A DNA stretch of 62,221 nt, taken from NCBI GenBank assembly GCA_020059485.1, contig JAGVCA010000014.1, positions 1 to 62,221 of the forward strand. The letters are read 5' to 3'. The position numbers were made by a program, and so were the translations under genes. This document shows, piece by piece, positions 41,799-51,004 of this stretch; position 1 is the first letter of the stretch, and every line of letters starts with the position of its first letter. The notes beneath the pieces are model-generated. The model did no database searches, was not told where the DNA came from, and saw nothing but the letters and a program-made list of their open reading frames with translations. The stretch is from Anaerolineales bacterium (GTDB lineage: Bacteria > Chloroflexota > Anaerolineae > Anaerolineales > UBA11579).

Positions 41799-43271
41799 AT
41801 GAGGGTCACACCTGGCCGCGGATTGATGTTGTTAGGGATCATGCTGCTGGCGGCTTTGGCGAGCGCTTGCGGTGTCAGCCGCGCGTCTGAATGGGAGAAG
41901 CTGCCCCCCAATACCTATGCCCCGCATCCTGTTTTTGAGGACTTTTACCGCCAGCAAGGCGGCCCGGAAATGTTTGGGTATGCCATCAGCACGGCCTACA
42001 CCAACCAGATGGGGGCGCGCTTCCAATTCTTTGAAACCGTCCTGATGGTCCACGACCAGCTCACCGGCCAGATCCGCTTTGAGCCGCTGGGTAAATCGCT
42101 GGGCTTTGACCGCCTGCCAGCCGCGCCGGCTGAGACCGGGTATTATGAGGATGGGCTGGTGGTTGGCGAGTTTTACATCCACCCGGCCTTTGTCCAGTTA
42201 TATCTGGATTTCGGCCCGGAGATGGTCGGCGTGCCGCTGACGCAAGCCTTCATCAATCACAGCCGCAACCGGATCGAGCAGCACTTTGAAAACCTGGGGA
42301 TGTACTTTGTTCTGGCTGGTCCCGAACAGACTGCCGCCCTGCTGGATTATGGCAGCGTGGCGTGCGAGCCCTGCAAGGCTCAGAGCGGACCCGGGTTGGG
42401 CAACGCTCTCATCCAGACCCCGCTGACCGATAGTTTCTTCTACCAGCAGATGGAGCGGTCGCTGATCTCGGTGGCGCTGACCGGGGAAGTGTTGACCGGG
42501 CCAGTGCAGGATGCGGATGGCACCACCGACCTGGTTTTCGAGCATATGGTTTTGTTAGCCGAAAACGGCGGGATGCGGATCCGACCGGTGCCGGTGCTGC
42601 TGGGTCTGAAAGACGAATTCCATTACGCCCCGATGGGGATCCCCAGCATGATCTTTTATGACATGGGCGGCGGTGCGGGGCATAATATCTTTATCGCCTT
42701 TGATGCCTATATCCAATCCCATGGCGGGTATGCCGTGGCCGGGCGGCCGATCACGGAAGTGCGTCTGCTGGATGTCGAGCAAAAAACTTTGCGCCAGTGT
42801 TTTGAAAACCTGTGCCTGGACTATCTTCCCCACTTGAAAGGCGCGGAAGTGCGGCCTGCCCGGTTGGGAGAACTATATCTGCAGGCCGGGTTGCGGAACT
42901 ATATCGTCGGCGAGATGGATCAGCAGCAGCCTGGGAATCAGGTAGAACGGCACACCTCGCCGTTCACCTTCCTGGTGTGGGAGTATCCCACCGTGGTCGA
43001 TTCGTACACGCCGGAGACCATCAATGTGATGGTGTCGCTGGAGAATACGCCCCAGCCGGGGATGCAGGTCATTCTGACAGTCACCTACCCGGATGGGCGG
43101 CAGGAACGGATCGAGATGCCGCCGACAATCGCGGATGGCACGACCAGCTTTACCCTCCCGCCTGTGGCCGGGGAAAACGGCGATCTGATTTTTTATGAAA
43201 CCTGTTTACTGGTCCAGGGGAATGAGCAGTTGTGCGTGGAGCAATCCTTTATGATCTGGGGCAACCCATAG
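41799..43271 (+). CDS. Large lipoprotein of unknown function
   Basis: A 490-residue exported lipoprotein with signal LLAALASAC (Cys at about residue 24). The repeated motif of the type FYRQQGGPEMFGYAIS and LYLDFGPEMVGVPLTQAF, about 90 residues apart, suggests tandem domains as in other Chloroflexi surface proteins. A C-terminal Ig-like segment follows (YTPETINVMVSLENTPQPGM). No enzyme motif is seen. Strong ribosome site GGAGAGG. Confidence 0.65.
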   Translation: MRVTPGRGLMLLGIMLLAALASACGVSRASEWEKLPPNTYAPHPVFEDFYRQQGGPEMFGYAISTAYTNQMGARFQFFETVLMVHDQLTGQIRFEPLGKSLGFDRLPAAPAETGYYEDGLVVGEFYIHPAFVQLYLDFGPEMVGVPLTQAFINHSRNRIEQHFENLGMYFVLAGPEQTAALLDYGSVACEPCKAQSGPGLGNALIQTPLTDSFFYQQMERSLISVALTGEVLTGPVQDADGTTDLVFEHMVLLAENGGMRIRPVPVLLGLKDEFHYAPMGIPSMIFYDMGGGAGHNIFIAFDAYIQSHGGYAVAGRPITEVRLLDVEQKTLRQCFENLCLDYLPHLKGAEVRPARLGELYLQAGLRNYIVGEMDQQQPGNQVERHTSPFTFLVWEYPTVVDSYTPETINVMVSLENTPQPGMQVILTVTYPDGRQERIEMPPTIADGTTSFTLPPVAGENGDLIFYETCLLVQGNEQLCVEQSFMIWGNP

Positions 43272-43346
43272 GAGAGAATGGACACCTGAGTGCTGGAACA
43301 ATGAGCCGGGTGCACTTCAGTACCAGGCTCTTTTTGTTTTCTGGCT

Positions 43347-44333
43347 TTAGGGAGTAATACCGGCCTCGACCAGGACTTCGACCCGCTCGATCGGGCTGCC
43401 CTGACTGAAGATCTGAAATGAGAACGCGGTGGTGTTGGTGAGGGCTTCTGCCTCTGCCTGCCAACGGCGAATCCCGACCGGCTGCCCGGCCGCGTCGTAG
43501 GCGATCGCCAGCGCCCACAGGTAAGCGGGCAGCGGGTCGCCTTCTTCTGCGCTCAGGGCGATCTCGCCACTAATGGCGTAGCCAAGCTGTTCGGGATCCA
43601 GCTCTTCAGTTTCCATGCTGGTCAGCGCGGCGGTAAAGTAGCGTTGCTGGACCTGATTGGCAGCGGATGCGCCGGTCAGCTGCGCCTGGGCGGTTTGCCA
43701 CTCTGGCAGAGGGGGTGGGAAATAAGCCCCCAGCGCTGTTGTTTGTCCTGGCAGCAGCAAGTTGAGCAAGTGGTAGCTTGGCTGGCTGGCGACTTGCTCG
43801 CCGGCTGAATCGAAGAGGCGGATCAGGCCGGCCAGGTTTTCCACCGGGGTTTCGAGCGGGTTGCTCACCGGCCAGAGGCACCATAAACCACCGGCCCGGT
43901 CTGGCAGGCAGTTGACGCCGCCGGTCTCCAGCGGCAATATCTCGAGATTGGAGGAACCGCTGGGCTGGTCTTCCTCCAGGTCGGGTAACGGGATGACCAG
44001 CTGGGTGCCAACGGAGAGGAAGCTCGGATTGACATCTGGGTTGGCCAGCTGCAACTGTTCCAGCGTGATGCCAAAGTTCAGGGCGATCCCGATCATGGTA
44101 TTTCCCTCGACCACGGTGTACAGATAGGGTGTTGGGGTCGGCAGCGGCGGCGGGGTGAAGGTCGGCGCGGCAGTGGTGGTTGGCGCGGTCGCTTCCAGCA
44201 GCGTCGGCGTCTGGAAGGGGGTGATGGCAGGCGGCGCTGCAGTGGTGGGTGGGGATGAACCTCCGCCCGGACTGCAGGCCGACAGGCATACCAGGAATAC
44301 TGCGAGGCAGAGTGCATACCGGGCCGTGTTCAC
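43347..44333 (-). CDS. LysM-domain lipoprotein
   Basis: A 328-residue exported lipoprotein. The signal ends LVCLSAC, a Pro/Thr-rich linker follows, then a LysM domain (YLYTVVEGNTMIGIALNFGI..LQLANPDVNP..VGTQLVIP) that binds N-acetylglucosamine polymers such as peptidoglycan. A C-terminal domain of about 190 residues is unassigned. I choose the GTG at 44333. A TATAAT lies six bases upstream (44345-44340), which suggests a leaderless transcript. Confidence 0.78.
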   Translation of the reverse strand: MNTARYALCLAVFLVCLSACSPGGGSSPPTTAAPPAITPFQTPTLLEATAPTTTAAPTFTPPPLPTPTPYLYTVVEGNTMIGIALNFGITLEQLQLANPDVNPSFLSVGTQLVIPLPDLEEDQPSGSSNLEILPLETGGVNCLPDRAGGLWCLWPVSNPLETPVENLAGLIRLFDSAGEQVASQPSYHLLNLLLPGQTTALGAYFPPPLPEWQTAQAQLTGASAANQVQQRYFTAALTSMETEELDPEQLGYAISGEIALSAEEGDPLPAYLWALAIAYDAAGQPVGIRRWQAEAEALTNTTAFSFQIFSQGSPIERVEVLVEAGITP

Positions 44334-44339
44334 GCGGCG

Positions 44340-44345
44340 ATTATA
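44340..44345 (-). promoter_or_regulatory. -10 element abutting the LysM start
   Basis: TATAAT whose expected transcription start coincides with the GTG at 44333. The same arrangement precedes the ADP-ribosylglycohydrolase gene. Confidence 0.5.
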
Positions 44346-44427
44346 CCAGCAGCCCGAAAGGAAAACCCGGGCGTACTTGTGTATCAATTAAGGGTATGCT
44401 AAACTGCTATCATAGTGATGAGGCATT

Positions 44428-46242
44428 ATGTCTGAAGACCGGATTTTCCAGGAGGCAGTCGGTGCGGTAGAGAACGGCCAGCGTGCCCGGGCGCGTGACC
44501 TGTTCACCCGGATTCTGAAGAAGGAACCGGGCCGGGTGGACTGTTGGCTGTACATGAGTGCGGTGGTCGAAACCCATAAAGAACGCGCCTTCTGTCTGGA
44601 GAATGTTCTCAAGTATGACCCGGAAAATGCGACTGCCCGCCAGGGATTGGTGATGCTCAGCAAGCTGCCGCCTGCGGAGGACAAAACGCCGGTCCGTCCG
44701 CTCCCCACCAGGCCTCGAGAAGAAGCCCAGATCTATACCCCTGAACCGGCAGAATCCCCGCGCCCCGGACGGCCGCGCCAGAGTGCGATGCGGCAGTCCA
44801 TGCCGGTCGTGGTGGTGGTACTGGCGGCCGCGGCTCTGGTGTATGTCGGTATCTTTGGGCTGCCGTTTAGTGGATTACGCGGGTTCCTGATACCGGCAGG
44901 TCCGGCAACGCCCACCTTTGCACCCCTGGCTGCCGCCGGCGGCCCAACCCCTACACGCCAGCCCACCGAACCGGCCGGGACGCCGACGCTGGTGAGTAGT
45001 ATCGTGCTCCCGACACCGCTGACCATCCGGCTGGAACAGGCTTATACCCCCACGCCGGCCTATGTCAATACGCCGCACCCGAACAATGAAGCCTTTATGG
45101 CCGCACTGCGCAGCTTTGAGTTTGGCGAATACGGCACGGCGCTTGGTTTGTTCGAGCAGGCCCGCAGTCAGATGCGTGATAACAATGAGAGCGATCTGGA
45201 TGCGCGCTATTACATCGGCCTGATCTATCTTGAGCAGGGCGAATATGAGGATGCCCGGCGGGAGTTCGACCAGATCCTGCTGCAGGACGAAGGTTTTGCG
45301 GCTGCCTACATCGGACGTGCCCGGGCGATCCTCTCCATGCGGGCAAGTTCGGTCGTGGCAGGCGACCTGTATAAAGCCGTCGGGCTTGATCTGGAATATG
45401 TCGATGGCTATCTGATGATCGCCGAGTACCGCATGAACCGGGGAGAACCGGAAGAAGCGCTGTGGGCCATTGACCAACTGCTGGCGATCGCCCCCGAGAA
45501 TGCGCGCGGATTGCACTTCCAGGCTGAGGCGTTGCTGGCGATAGGAGAAGTGGAAGCCGCCCTGGAAGCGGCCGAGCAGTCCTTCGCCCTTGATATGACC
45601 GATATCCAGCACTACAAGACCTATGGCCATGCCCTGGTGGTGAACGGACGTGAAAAAGAGGGCTTTGCCTACCTGGACCTGTATCTGCGGGAAGAAGGTA
45701 ACGAGAACGACGCCGAAGCGCTGTACCTGTATGGACGTGCCTTGCAGGGATATAACGACCATGTCCGCGCAGTTCAGACCTTTGAACAGGCTTATGCCCT
45801 CCGGCGCGACATCTATCCGATGAGCCATTATTGGGCGGTTTCGCTGGTGGCGATCGGGGAGTACGAGCGGGCGCTCAACCGGGTGCAGGTACCGATCGAA
45901 CGCATTCCGAACTGGTATGAGCCTTATCTGGTGAAAGCCCAGGCGTTGTACTATCTGGAAGATTATGCTGAGGCCAAGGAAGTGATCGAGGTAGGCGCTG
46001 ATCTGGCCAGGACCGACCTGCAGATGATCGATCTGTATTACTGGCGGGGTCTGATCTATGAGGAACTTGGCTTTCCGGCTATCTCGAAAACCAACTGGTC
46101 CCTGCTGCTGGAGATGGACCCGCAGATCGTGCCGCCAAATTATCTGATCGAGGCGCAGAAGCGCCTGCTGCCGGACGCACCGACCTATACCCCGGCGGCC
46201 CCTACCCAAACGCGCGTCCCTAGCCAGACCCCCACCCCGTAA
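44428..46242 (+). CDS. TPR-repeat protein with one membrane helix
   Basis: A 604-residue protein. A short N-terminal TPR-like part (residues 5-70) is followed by a Pro-rich linker, one membrane helix (MPVVVVVLAAAALVYVGIFG, about 127-146), a Thr/Pro linker, and an external TPR array from about 215 to 580 (for example RYYIGLIYLEQGEYEDARRE). The C-terminus is again Pro/Thr-rich. It probably acts as a surface scaffold for protein complexes. It is divergent from the LysM lipoprotein gene. Confidence 0.78.
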   Translation: MSEDRIFQEAVGAVENGQRARARDLFTRILKKEPGRVDCWLYMSAVVETHKERAFCLENVLKYDPENATARQGLVMLSKLPPAEDKTPVRPLPTRPREEAQIYTPEPAESPRPGRPRQSAMRQSMPVVVVVLAAAALVYVGIFGLPFSGLRGFLIPAGPATPTFAPLAAAGGPTPTRQPTEPAGTPTLVSSIVLPTPLTIRLEQAYTPTPAYVNTPHPNNEAFMAALRSFEFGEYGTALGLFEQARSQMRDNNESDLDARYYIGLIYLEQGEYEDARREFDQILLQDEGFAAAYIGRARAILSMRASSVVAGDLYKAVGLDLEYVDGYLMIAEYRMNRGEPEEALWAIDQLLAIAPENARGLHFQAEALLAIGEVEAALEAAEQSFALDMTDIQHYKTYGHALVVNGREKEGFAYLDLYLREEGNENDAEALYLYGRALQGYNDHVRAVQTFEQAYALRRDIYPMSHYWAVSLVAIGEYERALNRVQVPIERIPNWYEPYLVKAQALYYLEDYAEAKEVIEVGADLARTDLQMIDLYYWRGLIYEELGFPAISKTNWSLLLEMDPQIVPPNYLIEAQKRLLPDAPTYTPAAPTQTRVPSQTPTP

Positions 46243-46275
46243 ATTCCTTTTGACGAAAGATTAATACTCGCTGTC

Positions 46276-46304
46276 TTGTCATTGGGCTGGTTGCGCGCTA
46301 TAAT
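46276..46304 (+). promoter_or_regulatory. Promoter of the FmdB-like gene
   Basis: TTGTCA (46276-46281), a 17-base spacer and TATAAT (46299-46304), 37 bases before the start codon. Confidence 0.75.
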
Positions 46305-46341
46305 TCAGATTTGCTAAAAACCATTTGACCCAGGTGAAGGT

Positions 46342-46659
46342 ATGCCGGTCTACACGTACCATTGTGATCAGTGCGATCACGAATTTGAAAAATATCAATC
46401 TTTTACCGAAGATTCCCTGAGTTTGTGCCCGGTGTGTCAGCACGAGTCCCTGCGCAAGATCTATTCGCCCGCCCTGGTGGTCTTTAAAGGTTCGGGCTTT
46501 TATGTCACGGATACCAAATCGCACAGCCCGACAATGAGTTCCGGCAGCAAGGAAACCGGCAACGGAGATACCCCGGCTGGCGAAAAGAAAACCGATGCGA
46601 AGTCTTCCTCGGACGGAGAGAGCAAGCTGGAGAAAAAGACCAAGAAAGAAAAGAAATGA
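46342..46659 (+). CDS. FmdB-family zinc ribbon protein
   Basis: A 105-residue protein. Residues 1-45 are an FmdB/RPB9-like ribbon: MPVYTYHCDQCDHEFE, then CPVCQHESLRKIYSP, with Zn held by two CxxC pairs. The tail from about 65 onward is low-complexity and Lys/Ser-rich (disordered). Such proteins are small putative regulators whose targets are unknown. Confidence 0.85.
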   Translation: MPVYTYHCDQCDHEFEKYQSFTEDSLSLCPVCQHESLRKIYSPALVVFKGSGFYVTDTKSHSPTMSSGSKETGNGDTPAGEKKTDAKSSSDGESKLEKKTKKEKK

Positions 46660-46680
46660 ACCTCGCCGGAAGGCAGTTCA

Positions 46681-46706
46681 AAACCCGCCGAGCGAGGCGG
46701 GTTTTT
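46681..46706 (+). terminator. Rho-independent terminator after the FmdB-like gene
   Basis: Stem AAACCCGCC / GGCGGGTTT with a six-base loop, ending in a T run. Confidence 0.88.
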
Positions 46707-46774
46707 AGTTTACCGGAACGGAACCTGACCGTATAATAAGATGGAGTCACATCTACATTAAGGAGAGCCAGATT

Positions 46775-47152
46775 ATGCATCCAGTCCCAGGAGAATGCCC
46801 GGTTTGCGGCGGCGAGTTGATCGTCACCAAGCTCGCTTGCCGGCAGTGTGATACGGTCATCCAGGGCCGATTCATCACCGGTCCGTTTGCCAACCTGAAC
46901 AGCGAACAGCTGGTGTTCCTGGAGGTGTTTGTCAAGAACGAGGGCAAGATCACCCACATGGAAAAGGACCTCGGCCTGTCGTATCCGACCATCCGCAACC
47001 GGCTGCACGAGATCATCCGGGCGCTGGGGTACGAACCAGGCAAGGAGGAGGCTGCCGGCTTGTCCGAGGACGAGCGGCGGCAGATCCTGGAAGACCTGAA
47101 TGAGGGCAAGATCACTTCGGAAGAAGCGATGCGGATGCTCAGCCAGGGGTGA
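46775..47152 (+). CDS. DUF2089-family protein
   Basis: A 125-residue protein with an N-terminal zinc ribbon (CPVCGGELIVTKLACRQC) and a helix-turn-helix stretch (LNSEQLVFLEVFVKNEGKIT, then LGLSYPTIRNRLHEI) typical of DUF2089. The C-terminal ILEDLNEGKITSEEAMRML is a SHOCT-like helix pair. Putative transcription regulator. A TATAAT at 46732-46737 and an AAGGAGAG site precede it. Confidence 0.87.
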   Translation: MHPVPGECPVCGGELIVTKLACRQCDTVIQGRFITGPFANLNSEQLVFLEVFVKNEGKITHMEKDLGLSYPTIRNRLHEIIRALGYEPGKEEAAGLSEDERRQILEDLNEGKITSEEAMRMLSQG

Positions 47153-47458
47153 GCGGCGCGGCACATGGATAAAAAACTGGACGGCGATCGCCGTCCAGTC
47201 TGATTCTGGTCCGAAGTTTGCGGTCTATGTGGGTGAGTCCGTATCAGTCATCAGCGTAATGCCGCGCAAACCCTGCCAGATACCGATAGATGCAATCTTA
47301 TCACCCCGACTGCCCGGCAAACATCCTATTAAGTATGATGTTCTGCCGGTTGTTTTCTTCACAACTCCTTCACCACTTCTGTATCCTGGCTTCAAACCCG
47401 GCCGCTATCATAGGGTCAAGTCAACCGGTCATGAACCGGAAACAGAAAGAGGTGAAAA
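47153..47458. other. 306-base intergenic region with a perfect palindrome
   Basis: No gene is supportable. A 24-base perfect palindrome lies at 47176-47199 (ten-base arms around GATC), preceded by six A. It can fold into a strong hairpin just after the DUF2089 gene and may act as a terminator. The rest is unremarkable leader for the next gene. Confidence 0.5.
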
Positions 47459-47998
47459 ATGAAACGAACAATCTTGATGATCCTGGCAGTCGCAGTGGCC
47501 GGTGCAGTCGCTCTTGGTTTTACGGGGGCTGCTCTCGCTCAGGACCCGGACCCGCTCTACCCCGGTAACGGCGGCGGCAACGGCGGCAATGGCCGTCCGG
47601 AAGGCGCCGGCTCGGGGACAGGCGTTCCGCTGGCGATGAACATCAACCTGGACGGTGCGCTGGATGACCAGATAGCCGCCTACATCGCCGCCGAACTCGG
47701 CATCAGCATCGAAGACCTGAAGGCCCGCGAAGCCGCCGGCGAGACCCTGGTCGAGATCGGCCTGTCGCTCGGCTTTGATGCCGAAACCATCTGGGACCTA
47801 CACACCGCCGCTCGCCTGGACGCCCTGGCACAGGCTGTCGCTGACGGCTTGCTGACCCAGGAACAGGCTGACTGGCTGGCTTCCCGGCTTGAGAACGGGC
47901 AGTATGGCATGGCCACCGGCCTGTGCACGGGTGATTGCACCGGGATGCAGACCGGCGCACGTCAGATGCGCGGCCGCGGCGGCGCATCCCAGCCCTGA
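47459..47998 (+). CDS. Exported small protein with Gly-rich linker
   Basis: A 179-residue protein with a signal peptide cleaved after ALAQ (about residue 29), a Gly/Asn-rich linker (PGNGGGNGGNG), and a helical domain of about 90 residues (IAAYIAAELGISIEDLKARE and GLLTQEQADWLASRL), then a Gly/Arg-rich tail containing two Cys. The helical part looks like the repeated short 'YxxxLA..LGI' domains of Chloroflexi secreted proteins. No function is known. A terminator follows at 48033. Confidence 0.65.
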   Translation: MKRTILMILAVAVAGAVALGFTGAALAQDPDPLYPGNGGGNGGNGRPEGAGSGTGVPLAMNINLDGALDDQIAAYIAAELGISIEDLKAREAAGETLVEIGLSLGFDAETIWDLHTAARLDALAQAVADGLLTQEQADWLASRLENGQYGMATGLCTGDCTGMQTGARQMRGRGGASQP

Positions 47999-48032
47999 GG
48001 CTGGCTGACGCGAACCACTAGCAATGAAGGGT

Positions 48033-48064
48033 GAGGCTGAAAAGCCTCTCCTTTCTTTTGTTTT
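48033..48064 (+). terminator. Terminator after the exported Gly-rich protein
   Basis: GAGGCT-GAAA-AGCCTC stem-loop followed by a long T-rich tract (TTTCTTTTGTTTT). Confidence 0.85.
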
Positions 48065-48073
48065 CCCGGATGT

Positions 48074-48079
48074 TATAAT
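48074..48079 (+). promoter_or_regulatory. -10 element of the OYE-family gene
   Basis: TATAAT, 24 bases before the start codon. The -35 is not clear. Confidence 0.5.
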
Positions 48080-48102
48080 CCAGCCCGGAAGGGAGCGACA
48101 CC

Positions 48103-49203
48103 ATGACCTTACTATTCACCCCTTATTCCTTTGGCACCCTGACCGTGCCCAACCGACTGGTGCGTTCGGCCACTGCCGAGCGGATGGCGGACGCCGATGG
48201 GCGGATCCTGCCGACGCTGTACCTGTTTTACCGGACGCTGGCCGAGGGTGGGATCGGGCTGATCATCACCGGGCACATGTATGTGCATCCCGGCGGAAAG
48301 GCCCACCCCGAGATGACCGGGATCCATTCTGATGAGATGCTGCCCGGCTTGCGCCAGTTTGCCGAGACCATTCACCAGGTCGGTGGTTTGGCGGCCGCCC
48401 AGATCAACCACGGCGGGATCAAGAACGACGCCGAATCGGTGTCCGAGTCGGTCGGTCCCTCTGACCTGGAGGTCGGGGACCTGGCCAGCCGCCCGGCCCG
48501 GGCCTTCACCGAAGCCGAGATCGCCATGCTGATCGATGCTTTCGCCCAGGCCGCTCGGCGGGCTAAACAGGCTGGCTTTGACGCCGTTCAGGTGCATGCT
48601 GCCCATGGTTATCTGATCAGCCAGTTCCTGTCACCGGCCGTCAACCGGCGGACGGACGAGTGGGGCGGCAGTTTTTACAACCGGCTGCGGTTCCTGCGAG
48701 AAGTCGTGCGGGCCGTCCGGGCGGAGGTCGGGGCGGAGTACCCGGTCTTCATCAAGCTGGGGATGATGGATGGCGTTGAGGGCGGCCTGACCCTGGAGGA
48801 TGGCGCTCGGATCGTGGCAGCGCTGCAGGAGATCGGCCTGGATGCCGTCGAATTGAGCGGCGGGATCGGCGGCCCGAAACTGACCAACAGCAAGAAGGGC
48901 GTGCGCAAGGCGGCCGAAGAGGCTTACTTCCTTGAGTTCGCCCGCCGCGCCAAAGCGGTCACCGGCCTGCCGGTGATGCTGGTGGGCGGTTTCCGCACCC
49001 GCCCGGTGATGGAGCAGGTGCTGGCGGATGGCGATGCGGACTTCATCTCGATGTGCCGCCCGCTGATCAACGACCCGGATTTTCCCAATAAACTGAAGCG
49101 GGGCGAGACCGACAAGTCGGGCTGTATTTCGGCCAACAACTGCTGGCCGACCGGCTTCGGTGAAGGGATCGGGTGCAAATGCCCGGTCAAAACTGAGGTT
49201 TGA
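48103..49203 (+). CDS. Old yellow enzyme-family NADH:flavin oxidoreductase
   Basis: A 366-residue FMN TIM-barrel enzyme. It has FGTLTVPNRLVRSATAERMA at the start, AAQINHGG for flavin contact, HAAHGYLISQFLSP with the substrate-binding His pair, and RRTDEWGGSFYNRLRFL, all diagnostic. It lacks the C-terminal Fe-S/FAD part of 2,4-dienoyl-CoA reductases. A C-terminal Cys cluster (SGCISANNCW, then GCKCPVK) is present. It probably reduces activated C=C bonds. The in vivo substrate is unknown. Confidence 0.88.
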   Translation: MTLLFTPYSFGTLTVPNRLVRSATAERMADADGRILPTLYLFYRTLAEGGIGLIITGHMYVHPGGKAHPEMTGIHSDEMLPGLRQFAETIHQVGGLAAAQINHGGIKNDAESVSESVGPSDLEVGDLASRPARAFTEAEIAMLIDAFAQAARRAKQAGFDAVQVHAAHGYLISQFLSPAVNRRTDEWGGSFYNRLRFLREVVRAVRAEVGAEYPVFIKLGMMDGVEGGLTLEDGARIVAALQEIGLDAVELSGGIGGPKLTNSKKGVRKAAEEAYFLEFARRAKAVTGLPVMLVGGFRTRPVMEQVLADGDADFISMCRPLINDPDFPNKLKRGETDKSGCISANNCWPTGFGEGIGCKCPVKTEV

Positions 49204-49274
49204 TCTTTCTCCGTCTCTGCCTTGACATCTATCTGCTTTTTGCCGATAATAGGGCATTCTTTACAACTGCATAT

Positions 49275-49690
49275 TGAACTGGCTATGACCGAGGAAAGTA
49301 CGCTGGCGAAGGCTGCCAGGGAGGCTGGGGCTCAGACTGAAACCCCGGCTCTGCTGCAACCAGACGAAGTTCCCTCTCGAGCTGCTCAGGTCAATGTCGT
49401 AATTTTCCGAAGGAAAATTACTTAGGGACTTTCTGAAAGAAACCCCACGCCGTTGTTGATTTTCAATGCGGCTGGCGTTTACGCAACAAACGCCCTAAGC
49501 AATTCCCGGAGGGAATTGCGACTAGTAGTCTGAGACGCGGACCACGCGTTACCGTGGCAGCCTGATCGTGGAGCACGCAACTGCTCTGCCGTCGGGGTTG
49601 AGCGAATCTGCCAAAGATTAATTTGGGTGGTACCGCGGGAAAGTGTGCAAAACTCCCGTCCCAACATGGGCGGGATGTTGTGTTTAAAAA
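49275..49690 (+). promoter_or_regulatory. T-box riboswitch leader of pheS
   Basis: A leader of over 400 bases ahead of pheS. It contains the T-box core AATTTGGGTGGTACCGCGGG (49620-49639), whose UGGN-type bulge pairs with uncharged tRNA. A terminator follows (CCCGTCCC...GGGCGGG, 49654-49673, then TGTTGTGTTT). GACCGAGGAAAGTA near 49288 resembles the Stem I start. A TTC at 49370-49372 is a candidate Phe specifier codon, but its place in Stem I was not modelled. Two extra hairpins (49401-49419 and 49499-49519) are unexplained. Confidence 0.88.
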
Positions 49691-49745
49691 GTACAGTTAG
49701 GGCATTTGTGCCCTGATCGGATCATACAGATTTTAGGAGTGAGCG

Positions 49746-50771
49746 ATGCTGGAACAATTGGATCAAAACCTGAAGGCCGGACTGGCCGCGCTGGAGAAAC
49801 TCTCCGATGAAGAGGCGCTGCTGCAGTGGCGGGCGGAATATCTGGGGAAGCGCTCGACGGTGATGGAGGCATTCACCGTGATGCGCGACCTCGGTCCGGA
49901 GGAACGCCCCAAAGTGGGCAAGCGCGCCAATGAGGTCCGCCAGGCGCTGGAGGCTGCGCTGGAAGAACGGCGGGAGTCCGTCCGGCAGGCCGTGCTGCTG
50001 CAGGCCCTGGAGACCGACAGACTGGATGTCACCCTGCCGGGCCGCCCACAAACGCTCGGGCGACTGCACCCGGTCACCCAGACCCTGCGCCGAATCTACA
50101 AGATCTTTGCCGAGATGGGCTTCCAGGTGTACCGTTCGCGCGAGGTCGAGTCGGACGATTACAACTTCACCTTTCTGAACATGCCCCCGCACCACCCAGC
50201 CCGGGATATGGTGGATACCTTTTACACCTCGCAGGGCGGAGTGATCTTGCGGACGCATACCTCGGCCGGCCAGATCCATGCCATGCGCGAATACTGCCCG
50301 GAGCCGATCCGGGTGATCCTGCCGGGGATGTGCTACCGCTTCGAGCAAATCAGCGCCCGCTATGAGATGCAGTTCACCCAGGTGGAAGGGCTGGCGGTCG
50401 GCCGGGATATCACCTTCAGCGACCTGAAGGGCACGCTCTCGGACTTTGCCCGCCGGCTGTTCCGGGTGGAGGTGCGCACCCGCTTCCGAGCCTCGCATTT
50501 CCCGTTCACCGAGCCGAGCGCCGAGATGGATATCGAGTGCTTCATCTGCGGCGGTGAGGGCTGCGGCGTGTGCAAGCACACCGGCTGGCTGGAAATCCTC
50601 GGCAGCGGGGTGGTGCACCCGAACGTGCTGCGCCATGGCGGCTATGACCCGGCCGAGTTCACCGGCTTTGCCTTCGGGATGGGCCCGGAACGCCTGACGA
50701 TGCTGCTGCACCAGATCGGCGATATCCGCAACTTCTGGCGGAATGATTTGAGGTTTTTGGAGCAGTTCTAA
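49746..50771 (+). CDS. pheS: Phenylalanyl-tRNA synthetase alpha subunit
   Basis: A 341-residue catalytic subunit. An N-terminal coiled-coil (residues 1-85) binds tRNA, then come the class II motifs: motif 2 around GMCYRFEQISARYEMQFTQVEG and motif 3 GFAFGMGPERLTMLLHQ. The small Cys-rich loop CFICGGEGCGVC is common in this enzyme. It forms an (alpha-beta)2 enzyme with PheT. Ribosome site AGGAG. It is preceded by the T-box leader and separated from pheT by an unusual 327-base spacer. Confidence 0.96.
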   Translation: MLEQLDQNLKAGLAALEKLSDEEALLQWRAEYLGKRSTVMEAFTVMRDLGPEERPKVGKRANEVRQALEAALEERRESVRQAVLLQALETDRLDVTLPGRPQTLGRLHPVTQTLRRIYKIFAEMGFQVYRSREVESDDYNFTFLNMPPHHPARDMVDTFYTSQGGVILRTHTSAGQIHAMREYCPEPIRVILPGMCYRFEQISARYEMQFTQVEGLAVGRDITFSDLKGTLSDFARRLFRVEVRTRFRASHFPFTEPSAEMDIECFICGGEGCGVCKHTGWLEILGSGVVHPNVLRHGGYDPAEFTGFAFGMGPERLTMLLHQIGDIRNFWRNDLRFLEQF

Positions 50772-50814
50772 GTAAGTAGTGAATTGTGATTGGTGATAAG
50801 GCAACTTTGGTTCA

Positions 50815-50851
50815 AGTAACGAGTAACGAGTAACGAGTAACGGGTAACAAG
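50815..50851 (+). repeat. Heptad tandem repeat GAGTAAC, left arm
   Basis: About five units of GAGTAAC (last unit GGGTAAC). Inverted copies (GTTACTC) lie at 51005-51034, so the two arms bracket a small gene relic between pheS and pheT. Confidence 0.75.
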
Positions 50852-50862
50852 GGAAAACCGGT

Positions 50863-50985
50863 ATGAGCAAGCGTGATGGATTGGACAGTCTGGTCCTCTG
50901 GCAAAAGAGTATTGAGTTGGCAAAGATGAGCCAGGATCAAATTATTATGACCGGCAAATTGATGAACCTACTCCCAATTACTTGA
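50863..50985 (+). pseudogene. Truncated four-helix-bundle (23S IVP-type) protein
   Basis: A 40-codon frame starting MSKRDGLDSLVLWQKSIELA, which matches the N-terminus of small four-helix-bundle proteins related to the 23S rRNA intervening-sequence and Avd families (normally about 115-125 residues). The sequence then loses similarity and stops. It is probably the remnant of a repeat-flanked cassette inserted between pheS and pheT. Confidence 0.6.
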
Positions 50986-51004
50986 CTTAGGATGAGGCCA
51001 GACC

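Noticed and set aside
44875-46209. Minus-strand open frame of 444 codons
   Set aside because: It is antisense to the clear TPR membrane protein at 44428-46242 and shows no domain or start signal.
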